Assembly (NCBI RefSeq): GCF_017163935.1
Contig: NZ_JABVZR010000001.1
Location: 1,612,001-1,676,000, forward strand
Reading direction: 5' to 3'
Length of the DNA stretch: 64,000 nt
From: Novosphingobium terrae
GTDB lineage: Bacteria; Pseudomonadota; Alphaproteobacteria; Sphingomonadales; Sphingomonadaceae
Both the position numbers and the translations under genes were made by a program. Positions within the stretch are counted from its first letter, which is position 1; every line of letters starts with the position of its first letter. The notes under the pieces were generated by a model. The model ran no database searches. It was not told the DNA's origin and saw only the letters and a list, made by a program, of their open reading frames with translations. This document shows, piece by piece, positions 36,405 to 45,234 of this stretch.

Positions 36405-36949
36405 GACGATGCTCGCCGGGTGGACCATGCCGCACTGGCCAGGCTGAGCGGCGCGAGGCAAGCGAGGGTCGGCAGCAGCCCCTTGTGGAAGCCTGCCACA
36501 GCCACAAGAGCCGCGATGGCACAGGCCCATGCCATGGGCGAAGGGCGCGCCCGCACCAGAAGCTTGGCTGACGTTCCTAAAATGAGCCCCGCTGCGCTGA
36601 CCGCCGCCCCGGTGAGCGCGAGTTGTGCGAGCGGATGGTTGGCAACGCGATCGTAGGCCGTGGCGGCAGCGACAAGGATGGTCAAAGGCGCAGCCATGAT
36701 GCCGATGACACAGATCAGCGCGCCCAGCGGACCACGATAGCGATCGCCAAGCATGACGGCCGCATTGACGGTGTTGGCACCCGGCAGCGCCTGACAAAGA
36801 CCGAGCAGGCGCCCATACTCTTCATCGTTCACCCACCGCCGTTCGACAACGAGAACATGTCTGGCGATCGCGGCGACGCCGCCGAAACCCATCAGGCCGA
36901 TTTTCAGAAAGCTGAAAAATAAGGTCTGAAGGGAAGGGCGGGTGTCCAT
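36401..36949 (-). CDS. Chromate transporter, N-terminal half protein
   Basis: 182 aa from 36949, where AGGGG precedes the ATG; an upstream Met at 36997 lacks a site. Motifs: FLKIGLMGFGGVAAIARHVLV, and LGLCQALPGANTVNAAVMLG, the CHR signature. It is cotranscribed with, and translationally coupled to, the second half. The first gene of the pair normally lies N-terminal in the fused protein. Confidence 0.88.
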   Translation of the reverse strand: MDTRPSLQTLFFSFLKIGLMGFGGVAAIARHVLVVERRWVNDEEYGRLLGLCQALPGANTVNAAVMLGDRYRGPLGALICVIGIMAAPLTILVAAATAYDRVANHPLAQLALTGAAVSAAGLILGTSAKLLVRARPSPMAWACAIAALVAVAGFHKGLLPTLACLAPLSLASAAWSTRRASS

Positions 36950-37139
36950 GATGCCCCTATGATCCCCTTGATGTGAGAAGGGAAGCCAGCGTGCCATGGA
37001 AAATCAATCTGCGCAGAGATCATGGTTCTGGAAGGATGGCCGGAGCGGGCTGGTCTGTCCCCGTCTGGGTATGCTTCACCCAGGAGCATCATGAAGCTGG
37101 CTGCCAAAGCCGACCTTGGCCGGGACGGGGACGCCTTGC

Positions 37140-38669
37140 TCAACGTCGAGCGAGGCCATCGAGGAATGTTTTCGCCTGCCTGCGCGTTGCCTTCTGGTCC
37201 TCCGCTGTTTGGCGGTCCCAGGTGCGGTAGGGCATTGCCAGCCGATGATTGTCGCCAAGCTTGTCGCGATGCCGGGCCAGGAAGTCCCAGTAAAGCGCGT
37301 TGAACGGGCAGGCATCTTCGCCGATGCGCTCAGTGACGGTATAGCGGCAACCACGGCAATAGTCGGACATGCGGTTGATATAGGCGCCCGACGAGATGTA
37401 GGGTTTCGAACCCAGCAGTCCGCCGTCGCCGAATTGGCTCATGCCAAGCGTGTTGGGCAATTCCACCCATTCATAGGCATCGAGATAGATTTCGAGATAC
37501 CATTGGTGGACTTGCTTTGGATCGGCGCCGATCAGCAGGGCGAAATTGCCGATCACCATCAACCGCTGGATATGATGGGCATGCGCCGTGACGAGGGTCT
37601 GGCCGATCGCCTGATGGAGGCAGTTCATTTGCGTGTCGCCGGTCCAGAACCAGTCGGGCAGCGAGCGCTGGTGGTTGAAGAAGTTCCGGTCGACATAATC
37701 GGGCCCCTCCCGCCAATAGATGCCGCGCATATATTCGCGCCATCCCAGAATCTGGCGGATATAACCCTCCACGGAATTCAAAGGCGCGCGCCCCGCCTCA
37801 AATTCCGCCTCGGCCCGCTGGCACAGATCGAGCGGATCGAGCAGGCCAGCGTTGATGTAGGGTGACAGGATAGAGTGCCACAGGAAGCGCTCCCCGGTGA
37901 GCATGGCATCCTCATAATCGCCGAACTGCGGCAGGGCGTGAGCGAAGAAATTGGCCGCCTGACGCTCGGCATCGGCTGCTGTGACCGCATAATCGAACCC
38001 TTCAAGCGCGCCGGGGTGGTCTGCGAACCGCGTCTCGACATGGGCGATGATTTCTTGCGTGATGGCGTCGGGCGGAAAGCTCAAGGGGCGGGGCATCCAC
38101 AGATCCGGCTTGGCGGGTTTGCGATTGTCCTTGTCAAAGTTCCAGCGCCCGCCCGCCGGCTTGCCATCCTGCATCAGCAGGCCGGTTTTCTTGCGCATCT
38201 CGCGATAGAAAAACTCCATCGTCAGTTCGCGCCGATCACTCGCCCAGGTGTCGAACTCACGGTGCGAACAGATGAAGCGGCTGTCGGCACAGATGGTCAC
38301 TGGCAAGCCGAAGAGGGTTTCCCAACTTTCCAGCATGGCGGCAACCCGCCATTCCCCGGCTTCCGTCACCACGATCCGCTCGGGATTGTGGTGTTCGATT
38401 GCGCGGGCGATTTCGCCGGTGAAGCTGCCGCCATTGTCTGGCGCGTCCAGCCGCACATAATCGACCTGCCAGCCCGCCTCGATCAGCGCGCGGGCATGAT
38501 GCCGCATCGCCGAGAGGATGTAGACAAGCTTCTGCTTGTGGTGGCGGACATAGGTGGTTTCCTCGGAAACCTCCATCATCAGCACCACGGCCTCCCGCTG
38601 CGAAACGGCGGCGAGGGAGGACAGATCAAGCGACAGCTGATCGCCGAGAACAGGAACGAGAACCGTCAT
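37140..38669 (-). CDS. FeS-BCP class cryptochrome/(6-4) photolyase
   Basis: 509 aa, the usual length of the FeS bacterial cryptochrome/photolyase (PhrB, CryB) group. It begins VLVPVLGDQLSLDL. The C-terminal catalytic domain has HAHHIQRLMVIGNFALL and the Cys block SDYCRGCRY...GEDACPF, which with an earlier Cys holds the [4Fe-4S] cluster. It should bind FAD and repair (6-4) photoproducts, or act as a light receptor. The gene after it on the same strand side is a PNPOx-like stress protein reading into the same direction (upstream), so the two could share a promoter. Confidence 0.92.
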   Translation of the reverse strand: MTVLVPVLGDQLSLDLSSLAAVSQREAVVLMMEVSEETTYVRHHKQKLVYILSAMRHHARALIEAGWQVDYVRLDAPDNGGSFTGEIARAIEHHNPERIVVTEAGEWRVAAMLESWETLFGLPVTICADSRFICSHREFDTWASDRRELTMEFFYREMRKKTGLLMQDGKPAGGRWNFDKDNRKPAKPDLWMPRPLSFPPDAITQEIIAHVETRFADHPGALEGFDYAVTAADAERQAANFFAHALPQFGDYEDAMLTGERFLWHSILSPYINAGLLDPLDLCQRAEAEFEAGRAPLNSVEGYIRQILGWREYMRGIYWREGPDYVDRNFFNHQRSLPDWFWTGDTQMNCLHQAIGQTLVTAHAHHIQRLMVIGNFALLIGADPKQVHQWYLEIYLDAYEWVELPNTLGMSQFGDGGLLGSKPYISSGAYINRMSDYCRGCRYTVTERIGEDACPFNALYWDFLARHRDKLGDNHRLAMPYRTWDRQTAEDQKATRRQAKTFLDGLARR

Positions 38670-38746
38670 GGAACACCGATTGCGGCGACAAGGATCGCGA
38701 TGGCAGCGGGCGCGGATGGTACCGTGCCCGCTGCCCGGTTCAAGGG

Positions 38747-39226
38747 TCAGATGGTCGTATCGGAGACGACCGCGTGGCTGCCCGCCTCATCCGGCCCGAT
38801 CGTGCCGCCGAACAGCATTTTGAGCTGACCGATCAGCGAGACATCGGCCTCCCACAGTTCGGCCTCGGCAATATCGAAGCGCAGAAGCGCAAGATTGGGA
38901 TCGGCCTTGCCACCGGGGAACCAGGCCTCGACCTGATTGGACCATAGTTTGTCGATCATGGCCGGGTTGTTATCGACCGTGGCATGGCCGGAGAGGCTGG
39001 CGAAGAAATCCTGCCCTTTGGAGACGAAATTCACCGCTGCAGGCCCGCCCTTGGCCAGACGGTTGTTCTTGCCGATGAAGAACCAGATCGTATCGACCTG
39101 ATCCTTGTCGAGTTGTGCGGTCAATGGCTCGAAATGACTGTTGCCATCGCTCAGGCCCACCATGGTGAAAGGGCCGTTCTCAAGCTTTTTCCACAAATGC
39201 TCCTTGAGTGTGTAGGTATCCGCCAT
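38747..39226 (-). CDS. PNPOx-like general stress protein (copy A)
   Basis: 159 aa of the pyridoxamine-5'-phosphate-oxidase-like, general-stress-protein-26 family, with a flavin-binding split barrel (LDKDQVDTIWFFIGKNNRLAKGGPAAVNFVSKGQDFFASLSG). The start at 39226 matches the MADTYTLKEHLWKKLENG block shared with copy B; the extra upstream codons do not. Copy B at 43985-44467 is about two-thirds identical. Each copy is divergent from a small [2Fe-2S] ferredoxin, and each has the same promoter-like sequence at about 30 bases upstream. Likely role: flavin/FMN-dependent detoxification in the general stress response. Confidence 0.9.
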   Translation of the reverse strand: MADTYTLKEHLWKKLENGPFTMVGLSDGNSHFEPLTAQLDKDQVDTIWFFIGKNNRLAKGGPAAVNFVSKGQDFFASLSGHATVDNNPAMIDKLWSNQVEAWFPGGKADPNLALLRFDIAEAELWEADVSLIGQLKMLFGGTIGPDEAGSHAVVSDTTI

Positions 39227-39255
39227 CGGTTCTCTCCTCGGGTTGCCAATCCAGT

Positions 39256-39280
39256 AACGCCACAGGTCGCGCCATGTTTC
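39256..39280 (-). promoter_or_regulatory. EcfG-like promoter of PNPOx copy A
   Basis: On the minus strand it reads GAAAC-N16-CGTT, one mismatch from the alphaproteobacterial general-stress consensus GGAAC-N16/17-CGTT, with the -10-type end 30 bases before the start. The same element, at the same distance, precedes copy B. Confidence 0.55.
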
Positions 39281-39414
39281 GCGGGAGGCCGCTGGCGTTG
39301 CGCCTGTCTTGCGTGGTGGGCCGCCCGAAGGTTGTGCGATTGGGTGCCGGTTATCTGCGCGCAAGCATATGCGATGATGTTGGCACCCGAACCCTTCATA
39401 CCTACATTGCGGTC

Positions 39415-39729
39415 ATGCTTCGATCTGTTCCCGCCAAAACCCGTTCTGTCGTCCTTGTGTGCAGCAAATGCTCGAAAAAGCTGGGCGGCGGCTTCGGGAA
39501 GAAGGGCAGCAAACCGCTGGTGAAGGAACTGCGCAAGCTGACAGGGGCCGGGAAGGGGCGAAAGGCCGACCTGCTTGTCCTTGAGAGCCCATGCCTCAAG
39601 CTTTGCCCGAAGGGTGCGGTGGCTGTGATGGATGCCACCACCCCAGAAACATGGCTCATCGTGCCCGCGCAGAGCGATGTGAAAGAGGTCGCTGAAAAGC
39701 TGGGCATGCCGGTGATGGTTCAGGGTTAG
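39415..39729 (+). CDS. Small thioredoxin-like [2Fe-2S] ferredoxin (copy A)
   Basis: 104 aa with CSKC (C16/C19) and CLKLC (C60/C64), the four-Cys pattern of thioredoxin-like [2Fe-2S] proteins, here with a CxxC first pair where the family usually has a longer gap. The start at 39415 matches the paralogue. It is divergent from the PNPOx-like gene and probably acts as an electron carrier to that or another flavoprotein. About two-thirds identical to copy B at 44777. Confidence 0.87.
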   Translation: MLRSVPAKTRSVVLVCSKCSKKLGGGFGKKGSKPLVKELRKLTGAGKGRKADLLVLESPCLKLCPKGAVAVMDATTPETWLIVPAQSDVKEVAEKLGMPVMVQG

Positions 39730-39826
39730 CAGTTTCACCCCTGAAGGTTTTCGAGATCCTGCGCTTTGCGGGCGGTTGCAGAGAACCGCGCCACATTTGC
39801 CAGCGGTAAGGGCCGCCCCTCCACGA

Positions 39827-42334
39827 TCAGAAAGCGGCAGCCCCCAGACGCAGGGCTGCCAGACTGGCTTCCAGTTCGGCATTGCGGAAAGGCTTGGTCA
39901 GCCGGGGAATATCGGAGTCGATCCCTTCCTCCTCGGCAAAACCCGAGACGATCAGCACGGGCAGGGACGGGCGCAACACCCTGATTTCGCGCGCCAGCTC
40001 CGTGCCGCTCATGCCCGGCATCAGATGGTCTGTGAGCAGGACCACGGGCGAGACGCCACCCTTCACCAGACGCAGGGCCTCTTCAGCTGTGTCGGCCTCC
40101 ATGACCTCATAGCCCAGATCGTCCAGCATATCGGCGGTGCTCATCCGCACGAAGGGATCATCATCGACCAGCAGCGCGATGCCCAGCCCTTGCGAGCCAC
40201 AAGCTGCCCGGGCCGCCTCAATCGCCCCGCGTTCGCTGTCCGGTGCGCTCTCGCTGACCGGCAGCCACAGTTCGATGGTGGTGCCATGGCCGGGCTCGCT
40301 CTCGATGGTCAGCCGCCCGCCCAATTGCGCCGCCAGACCATGCGCCATGGAAAGGCCAAGCCCGGTTCCCTTGCCCACGCCCTTGGTGGAGAAGAAGGGC
40401 TCCGCCGCGCGCCGGGCGGTTTCGGCATCCATGCCCGTGCCGGTATCGCTGACGCCCAACCGGATATAGGACCCCGGCAGCAAAAGCCCCGCCTCCGGCT
40501 GGCTGAGGGTGCCGCGCCGCGCCGACAGGATCAGGGTTCCGCCTTCGGGCATGGCATCGCGCGCATTGACCGCCAGATTGAGCAGCGCCATTTCCATCTG
40601 ATTGGGATCGGCCTTGGCGGGCGGCATGCTCTTGTCGAGATCGACCTGCACGGTGATCGTCGGCCCCAAAGTCGAGCGCAACAGGTCCACCATGCCTTCG
40701 ACCAGCCGGGGAATGTCCACCGCCGTGGGTTGCAGCGGCTGGCGCCGGGCGAAGGCGAGCAGGCGCTGCACCAGCGTCTTGGCGCGTTCCGCCGATTGCA
40801 GTGCGGCCCCGATCAGACGCTGTTCGCGTTCCCCGCCGGTGCCTTTGCGCACCAGCAGATCGAGCGAGCCGAGAATTGGGGTCAGCAAATTGTTGAAATC
40901 ATGCGCCACGCCGCCGGTCAGGCTGCCCATGGCTTCCATTTTCTGGCTCTGGCGCAGTGCTTCGCGGGCATTGTCCAGCTCTGCTTCACGCGCCTTGGCA
41001 TCGCTGAGGTCACGGCCCACGGCGACGAAATTGATGCCGTCCGGCTCGGGCGCGACGGTCCATTCGATCGGCTTCCATGCGCCATCGCTGGTGGCGATGC
41101 GGTTCTCGAAACGGATCGGCTGGCGGGTGAGGGCCATGCCCGCAACGGCGTCCAGCGTGGGCTGGCGGTCTTCGGGATGCATGAAGCTGGCATAGCCGCG
41201 CGTCAGCAGCTCATGCTCGCTCCAGCCCAGAACCTTGGTCCAGGCGGGGCTAACCGCTGACATCATGCCGTCGTAACCGGCACGGGCCAGCATATCCTGC
41301 GAAAGATCCCAGAGGCGGTCCCGTTCGGCCCTTGCGCGCTCGATGGCGATCTTGACGCGCTCGCCCGCCTCCTGGACCAGCGTTTCCTCGGCGGGGGTCC
41401 AGATGCGGGGCGTGGCGCTTTGCACCGCCAGCAGGCCGACCCATTGCGTTTCCTCGAACAGCACGACATCGATGAAGGCGCCCACCTGCCGCGAGCCCAG
41501 CCCTTCGCGCGCCGGGCGACTGAGGCGCGGGTCCGCGGGAATGTCGCGCACCACCACCGGCGTGCCAACCTTGTAGGCCGCCAGCAGATCGGGCCCGAAA
41601 GCCTCCAGCGAATGGACGCCCACGATCGAGTCCACACCGTGATGATGGTCGCGTTCGACGGTCATGATGCCGCCAGCGATCTCGGCATAAAAGACGCGGC
41701 TGGCGCCCAGATGCTCGCCCAGCCGCGATGCCGTCAGGTTCATGATGTCGGACGGTGTCGTCAGCCCGCGCAGATCGTCGGACAGGGCGAGCATGAAAGC
41801 CGTCTTGCGCTCCGCCGCGACACGCTCGGTGGTTTCGGCCAGAAAGCAGATGACGCCCGCCGGCTGCCCACTCTCGTCGGGCACGGGCGAATAGTCGAGA
41901 TCCATCCACACCTGCTCGGGCTGGCCGTGGCGATGCAGCGTCAGTTCCTGATCGCGATAATGCAGCGTGCCGCCGCCGGACAGCACCACCTTCATCACAT
42001 GATCGTTGAAATCGGCGACCTCCTGCCATCCCTCCCGCACGTTGGAACCGAACAGCGCGGGGTGACGGCCACCGGCAAAGCCCGAATAGGCGTCGTTGTA
42101 GAGCATCACGCCATGCTCGCCCCACAGCATCACGATGGGCACACGGGCACGCAAGAGGATCGACAGCGCCCCCTTCAGGCATGGTGGCCAATCGGCCATC
42201 GGCCCCAGCGGGGTTGCCGCCCAGTCCTTCGTGGCGATGATGCGGGCGCAGAGGCCTCCACCCGCCAGAAAAGGCTCTGTGGCGATGGGCTCGGGCGGGG
42301 CAAGCCGATGGTCCTGCAGTTGCGCGTGTGACAT
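39827..42334 (-). CDS. Hybrid sensor kinase with TPLGP-type N-terminal module, GAF, PAS and receiver
   Basis: 835 aa, no transmembrane segment, so a cytoplasmic sensor. The start is 42334 (MSHAQLQDHR), not the upstream frame. Order: an N-terminal PAS-like module (DWAATPLGPMADWP, about 35-175), a GAF domain (180-330), a PAS domain (345-450), HisKA (GGVAHDFNNLL, H478), HATPase, and a C-terminal receiver (ALLVDDDP, LLTDHLMPG). The receiver makes it a phosphorelay starter. Two relatives with the same N-terminal signature lie at 60035 and 62194. A broad role in light, redox or stress sensing is possible; the photolyase and stress genes nearby fit that. Confidence 0.9.
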   Translation of the reverse strand: MSHAQLQDHRLAPPEPIATEPFLAGGGLCARIIATKDWAATPLGPMADWPPCLKGALSILLRARVPIVMLWGEHGVMLYNDAYSGFAGGRHPALFGSNVREGWQEVADFNDHVMKVVLSGGGTLHYRDQELTLHRHGQPEQVWMDLDYSPVPDESGQPAGVICFLAETTERVAAERKTAFMLALSDDLRGLTTPSDIMNLTASRLGEHLGASRVFYAEIAGGIMTVERDHHHGVDSIVGVHSLEAFGPDLLAAYKVGTPVVVRDIPADPRLSRPAREGLGSRQVGAFIDVVLFEETQWVGLLAVQSATPRIWTPAEETLVQEAGERVKIAIERARAERDRLWDLSQDMLARAGYDGMMSAVSPAWTKVLGWSEHELLTRGYASFMHPEDRQPTLDAVAGMALTRQPIRFENRIATSDGAWKPIEWTVAPEPDGINFVAVGRDLSDAKAREAELDNAREALRQSQKMEAMGSLTGGVAHDFNNLLTPILGSLDLLVRKGTGGEREQRLIGAALQSAERAKTLVQRLLAFARRQPLQPTAVDIPRLVEGMVDLLRSTLGPTITVQVDLDKSMPPAKADPNQMEMALLNLAVNARDAMPEGGTLILSARRGTLSQPEAGLLLPGSYIRLGVSDTGTGMDAETARRAAEPFFSTKGVGKGTGLGLSMAHGLAAQLGGRLTIESEPGHGTTIELWLPVSESAPDSERGAIEAARAACGSQGLGIALLVDDDPFVRMSTADMLDDLGYEVMEADTAEEALRLVKGGVSPVVLLTDHLMPGMSGTELAREIRVLRPSLPVLIVSGFAEEEGIDSDIPRLTKPFRNAELEASLAALRLGAAAF

Positions 42335-42600
42335 GATGTGCGGGACCCCGAAAATGCTTGGCGCCAGCTGAATGTTACATCGCCCGCGCCCTTTATGAAA
42401 AGGCACCCTAGCCCAAGCCGGGGGTTTGCGAAACGACTCTTCGCGCAGGCGTTCGTCTGATCCAGCTGCTGGACCTGTACCGGAAGACAGATGGGAGAGG
42501 TTTGAGGTCCGTGCGATGGTGAGGCGGATGATACCGGGCAACAGGTTTCGGCGCGGGCCATTCTTCGATGTTCACCCAGCAACGCGATGGGGAGAGGGTT

Positions 42601-43524
42601 ATGTCAGGTCAGCATTCCGGCGAGGCCAAGCCAGGCGAGGAAGAAAATGCGGCATCTCGTCCCACCGAGCTGCGCCGGGACATCGATGCGGTGATCGACC
42701 AGGCCATCGGTACGAGCCCATCACGTCACCAGCGACTGGCAGATGCCATGCGCTATGCCGCGCTGGGTGCCGGCAAGCGTTTCCGTGCCATGCTTGTCAT
42801 TGCGGTCAGTGATCTGCTGGGGGCGAGGCGCGGTGGTGCGCTTCGCGTCGCGGCGGCCATCGAATGCGTGCATGCCCAGTCGCTTGTCCATGATGACCTG
42901 CCCTGCATGGACGATGACGACCTGCGGCGCGGCAAGCCGACGCTGCACCGCGCTTTCGATGAAGCGACTGCCGTGCTTGCGGGGGACGCCTTGCTGGCCC
43001 TTGCTTTCGAAATTCTGAGCGATCCCCGGACACATCCCGAAGCAGCGGTGCGTGGCGATCTTGTGTTGAAACTCGCCCGGACCATGGGTCAGGATGGACT
43101 TGCGGGCGGCCAGATGCTGGATCTTTTCCCCGGTGACCAGATCAGCAGCGAGGCCATGATCCTGTGTGAAATGCGCAAAACGGGCGCGCTCATTCGCTAC
43201 TGCGTCGAAGCGGCGGCTATCTTGGCCGGCTGCGATGATGGCCAGCGCAGAAAGCTTATGTCCTTTGCAGAAAAGCTTGGGCTGATGTTCCAGATCCGGG
43301 ATGACATTCTGGATATGTCGGGCGATGAAAAGCTGGTCGGTAAAGGGCTGAGAAAAGACACTGCGCAAGGTAAAAATACCGCCACAGCCTGTTTGGGGCT
43401 GGAAGACGCGAATCTGAGTGCGGCCCATCTCGAGCGTGATTGCCATGAGGCCCTCATTGGGTTTGGGAGCCAGGCCTCCGCACTTCATGATCTGGCCGCC
43501 TTTGCGTTTCAGCGGATGCATTAG
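42601..43524 (+). CDS. Farnesyl-diphosphate-type polyprenyl synthase
   Basis: 307 aa, IspA-like. The first Asp-rich motif is VHDDLPCMDDDDLRRGKPTLHRAFDEATAVLAGDAL-type (D98/D99 then D104-107) and the second is QIRDDILDMSGD (D234/D235/D238). The residues before the first motif (AQSLVHDD) match short-chain FPP/GPP enzymes. The start at 42601 follows a GGGAGAGGG site. It makes C15 (or C10/C20) diphosphate for quinones, hopanoids or carotenoids. It is not part of the usual dxs/ispA operon, so it may be a dedicated or acquired copy. Located between the hybrid kinase and an AT-rich tRNA scar. Confidence 0.9.
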   Translation: MSGQHSGEAKPGEEENAASRPTELRRDIDAVIDQAIGTSPSRHQRLADAMRYAALGAGKRFRAMLVIAVSDLLGARRGGALRVAAAIECVHAQSLVHDDLPCMDDDDLRRGKPTLHRAFDEATAVLAGDALLALAFEILSDPRTHPEAAVRGDLVLKLARTMGQDGLAGGQMLDLFPGDQISSEAMILCEMRKTGALIRYCVEAAAILAGCDDGQRRKLMSFAEKLGLMFQIRDDILDMSGDEKLVGKGLRKDTAQGKNTATACLGLEDANLSAAHLERDCHEALIGFGSQASALHDLAAFAFQRMH

Positions 43525-43984
43525 GTACCACTACGCCAGCCATCGCGATGTTTGGTATTGTGCGTCCTGTCGCGTGGAGCCCGTCCGACGGATCCCAACT
43601 GGGAAGTTGAGCACGGCTTATGATCTATCCGCGTTCCGTTGTTGCAAGCCAGCGTTGGATCGCTGGCTGTAAACTTGCTTGATTTTCTTTACTTTTTTAG
43701 CTCTTGGCGGACAGGGTGGGATTCGAAATAAAAACAAAAATCTCTGATTTCAAAAGAGAAAACTTGTTAATAAAACCGATTTCCACGCGTTTCGCCGAAT
43801 GAAAAACATGACGCTTTTTCCCGAAAATCTTGCCCCGAACAGAGCGTTTTCGGCAGTGACAATTTATAGGATTTAGTCGCCGCGTCAACCGACACGATCG
43901 TGGGCGTAACGAACTGGAAATGTGCCTCGGTTCATGCAGGTGAACGGGCGCCGCAAGCGCGGCGCCCGCTTCCCAAAAGACCGG
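43525..43984. other. AT-rich intergenic stretch with a tRNA scar
   Basis: No gene is supported. From about 43680 to 43870 the sequence is very AT-rich compared with the rest of the window, and it contains the 23-bp tRNA-Ser 3' fragment described separately. Nothing else recognisable is seen. Confidence 0.6.
43705..43727 (-). other. tRNA-Ser 3' end fragment (putative attachment-site remnant)
   Basis: Read on the minus strand, this gives the T-loop TTCGAAT, the T-stem strand CCCAC, the acceptor strand CCTGTCC, discriminator G and CCA: the exact 3' end of an alphaproteobacterial tRNA-Ser whose 5' end would be GGACAGG. The rest of the tRNA is missing. Integrases of genomic islands recombine at such 3' ends and leave this kind of fragment, so it is a likely att site. 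A tRNA-Ser gene or second copy should lie outside the window. Confidence 0.7.
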
Positions 43985-44467
43985 TCAGATCTTCGTGTCC
44001 GTAACGACTGCGTGGCTGCCCTGCTCGCCGGCCTCGATGCTGCTGCCGAGCAGCATTTTCAATTGGCCCACGAGCGACACGTCTGCCTCCCAAAGTTCGG
44101 CACCAGAAATGTCGATGCGCAAAAGCGCGAGTTTGGGATCGGATTTCCCGCCGGTAAACCAGGCTTCGACTTGGCCAGACCACAGCTTGTCAATCATCGC
44201 CGGATTGTTGTCGATTGTAGCGTGGCCGGAAAGGCTGGCGAAGAAATCCTGGCCCTTGGACACAAAGTTCACCAAGGCAGCGCCGCCCTTGGCCAGACGA
44301 TTGTCCTTGCTGATGAAGAACCAGAGCGTGTCGGCCTGATCCTTGTCGAGCTGGACCGTCAGTGGCTCGCAATGGCTGGTGTTGTCACGGAGGCCAACCA
44401 TTGCGAAAGGCCCGTTTTCGAGCTTCTCCCACAAATGCTCTTTCAGCTTGTGCGTATCGATGGGCAT
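43985..44467 (-). CDS. PNPOx-like general stress protein (copy B)
   Basis: 160 aa, close paralogue of copy A (HLWEKLENGPFAMVGL, LDKDQADTLWFFISKDNRL, FVSKGQDFFASLSGHAT, WEADVSLVGQLKMLLG). The start at 44467 matches. The divergent neighbour is again the small ferredoxin. The gene lies directly beside the tRNA scar, so copy B may have been brought in or moved with an integrating element, or copy A and B arose by local duplication. Function as for copy A. Confidence 0.9.
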   Translation of the reverse strand: MPIDTHKLKEHLWEKLENGPFAMVGLRDNTSHCEPLTVQLDKDQADTLWFFISKDNRLAKGGAALVNFVSKGQDFFASLSGHATIDNNPAMIDKLWSGQVEAWFTGGKSDPKLALLRIDISGAELWEADVSLVGQLKMLLGSSIEAGEQGSHAVVTDTKI

Positions 44468-44495
44468 CGCTCTCTCCTCGCTTCCTCTATTTGAG

Positions 44496-44520
44496 AACGC
44501 CAGAAGCCCCCTCATGTTTC
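44496..44520 (-). promoter_or_regulatory. EcfG-like promoter of PNPOx copy B
   Basis: Minus strand GAAAC-N16-CGTT, 29 bases from the start, matching the copy A element in spacing, in flanking bases (the two share ACATG after the -35 and GGCGTT at the -10) and in position. The duplication therefore includes the promoter. Confidence 0.55.
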
Positions 44521-44776
44521 GTCGCGAACTCTCGCTTGGTCGGGAAGCAGAAGGCATTTGTGCAGACTACCTGACGGCCCGATCCCAAGAGGCTTGCAGT
44601 GCTGGTGGAGAAATGTTCGGGTTTGCCCCGACGTACTGAAAAGCGCATCAAAAGGCCTTGAGAAATGACGAGAGCGACGTGCGTTTGAGCCCCTGATCTG
44701 GACTGTTTGGTGTTGCCGGCGTCTTCATTATTCCCGTGACCTTGGAACAGGTTGCCCCGACACCTATACTATAAAG

Positions 44777-45082
44777 ATGCTTCGTCCCATTTCCGCCAAA
44801 ACCCGGTCCGTCCTGCTCGTGTGCAGCAAGTGTACGAAGAAAGTCGGGGGCGGCTTTGGCAAGAAGGGCAACCAACCACTCTCCAAACAACTGCGGAAGC
44901 TTGCCGGGGCAGGCAAAGGTCGAAAGGTGGAGCTGCTGGTCCTTGAGACTGGCTGCTTGAAGCTTTGCCCGAAAGGTTCAGTGGTTGTTGTGAACGGAGC
45001 CGAGCCGCAAAAGTGGATGATCGTGCCAGCAGGGACCGAGGTCAGCGTTATCGCCGATCAGATGGGCTTGAGCAACTTATAG
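44777..45082 (+). CDS. Small thioredoxin-like [2Fe-2S] ferredoxin (copy B)
   Basis: 101 aa; C16, C19, C60 and C64 align with copy A. The N-terminus (MLRPISAKTRSVLLVCSKCTKK) and GGGFGKKG loop are shared. Upstream, GGAAC at 44744-44748 and a TATACT/TATAAAG-type stretch lie 10-30 bases before the ATG; the GGAACAGGTTG word recurs before the hybrid kinase at 60035. Convergent with the catalase-related gene to the right. Confidence 0.87.
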   Translation: MLRPISAKTRSVLLVCSKCTKKVGGGFGKKGNQPLSKQLRKLAGAGKGRKVELLVLETGCLKLCPKGSVVVVNGAEPQKWMIVPAGTEVSVIADQMGLSNL

Positions 45083-45124
45083 GGCGCTGAGGGGGGGAGC
45101 CTAGTCTGGTTGTTTGGGGTGGGC

Positions 45125-45148
45125 ACAAGCACAAGCACAAGCACAAGC
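45125..45148 (+). repeat. Four tandem ACAAGC hexamers
   Basis: Perfect hexanucleotide repeat in the 152-bp convergent gap. Six-base units of this kind can vary by slippage, but it lies in no reading frame and has no evident function. Confidence 0.8.
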
Positions 45149-45176
45149 TCTTGGCTTTCGGTGAAGGCCGGTCGTC

Positions 45177-45208
45177 ATGCCGAGATCCCTGCAGAGAGAT
45201 CTCGGCAT
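45177..45208. terminator. Hairpin in convergent gap, probable two-way terminator
   Basis: 11-bp perfect inverted repeat (ATGCCGAGATC and GATCTCGGCAT) with a 10-base loop, between the convergent ferredoxin and catalase-related genes. There is no T-run on either side, so it would be Rho-assisted or act as an mRNA stabiliser; the bidirectional role is inferred from position. Confidence 0.5.
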
Positions 45209-45234
45209 CGTACATGAAGAGCACGTCAAACCTT

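Noticed and set aside
35874..36797. A single 307-codon chromate transporter frame
   Set aside because: The first 131 codons are an out-of-frame reading of the first transporter half (Cys/His/Arg-rich); the true second gene starts at 36404 in an ATGA overlap.
42568..42600. An earlier Met start for the polyprenyl synthase
   Set aside because: The GGGAGAGGG ribosome site points to the ATG at 42601 and the additional 11 residues match nothing in the family.
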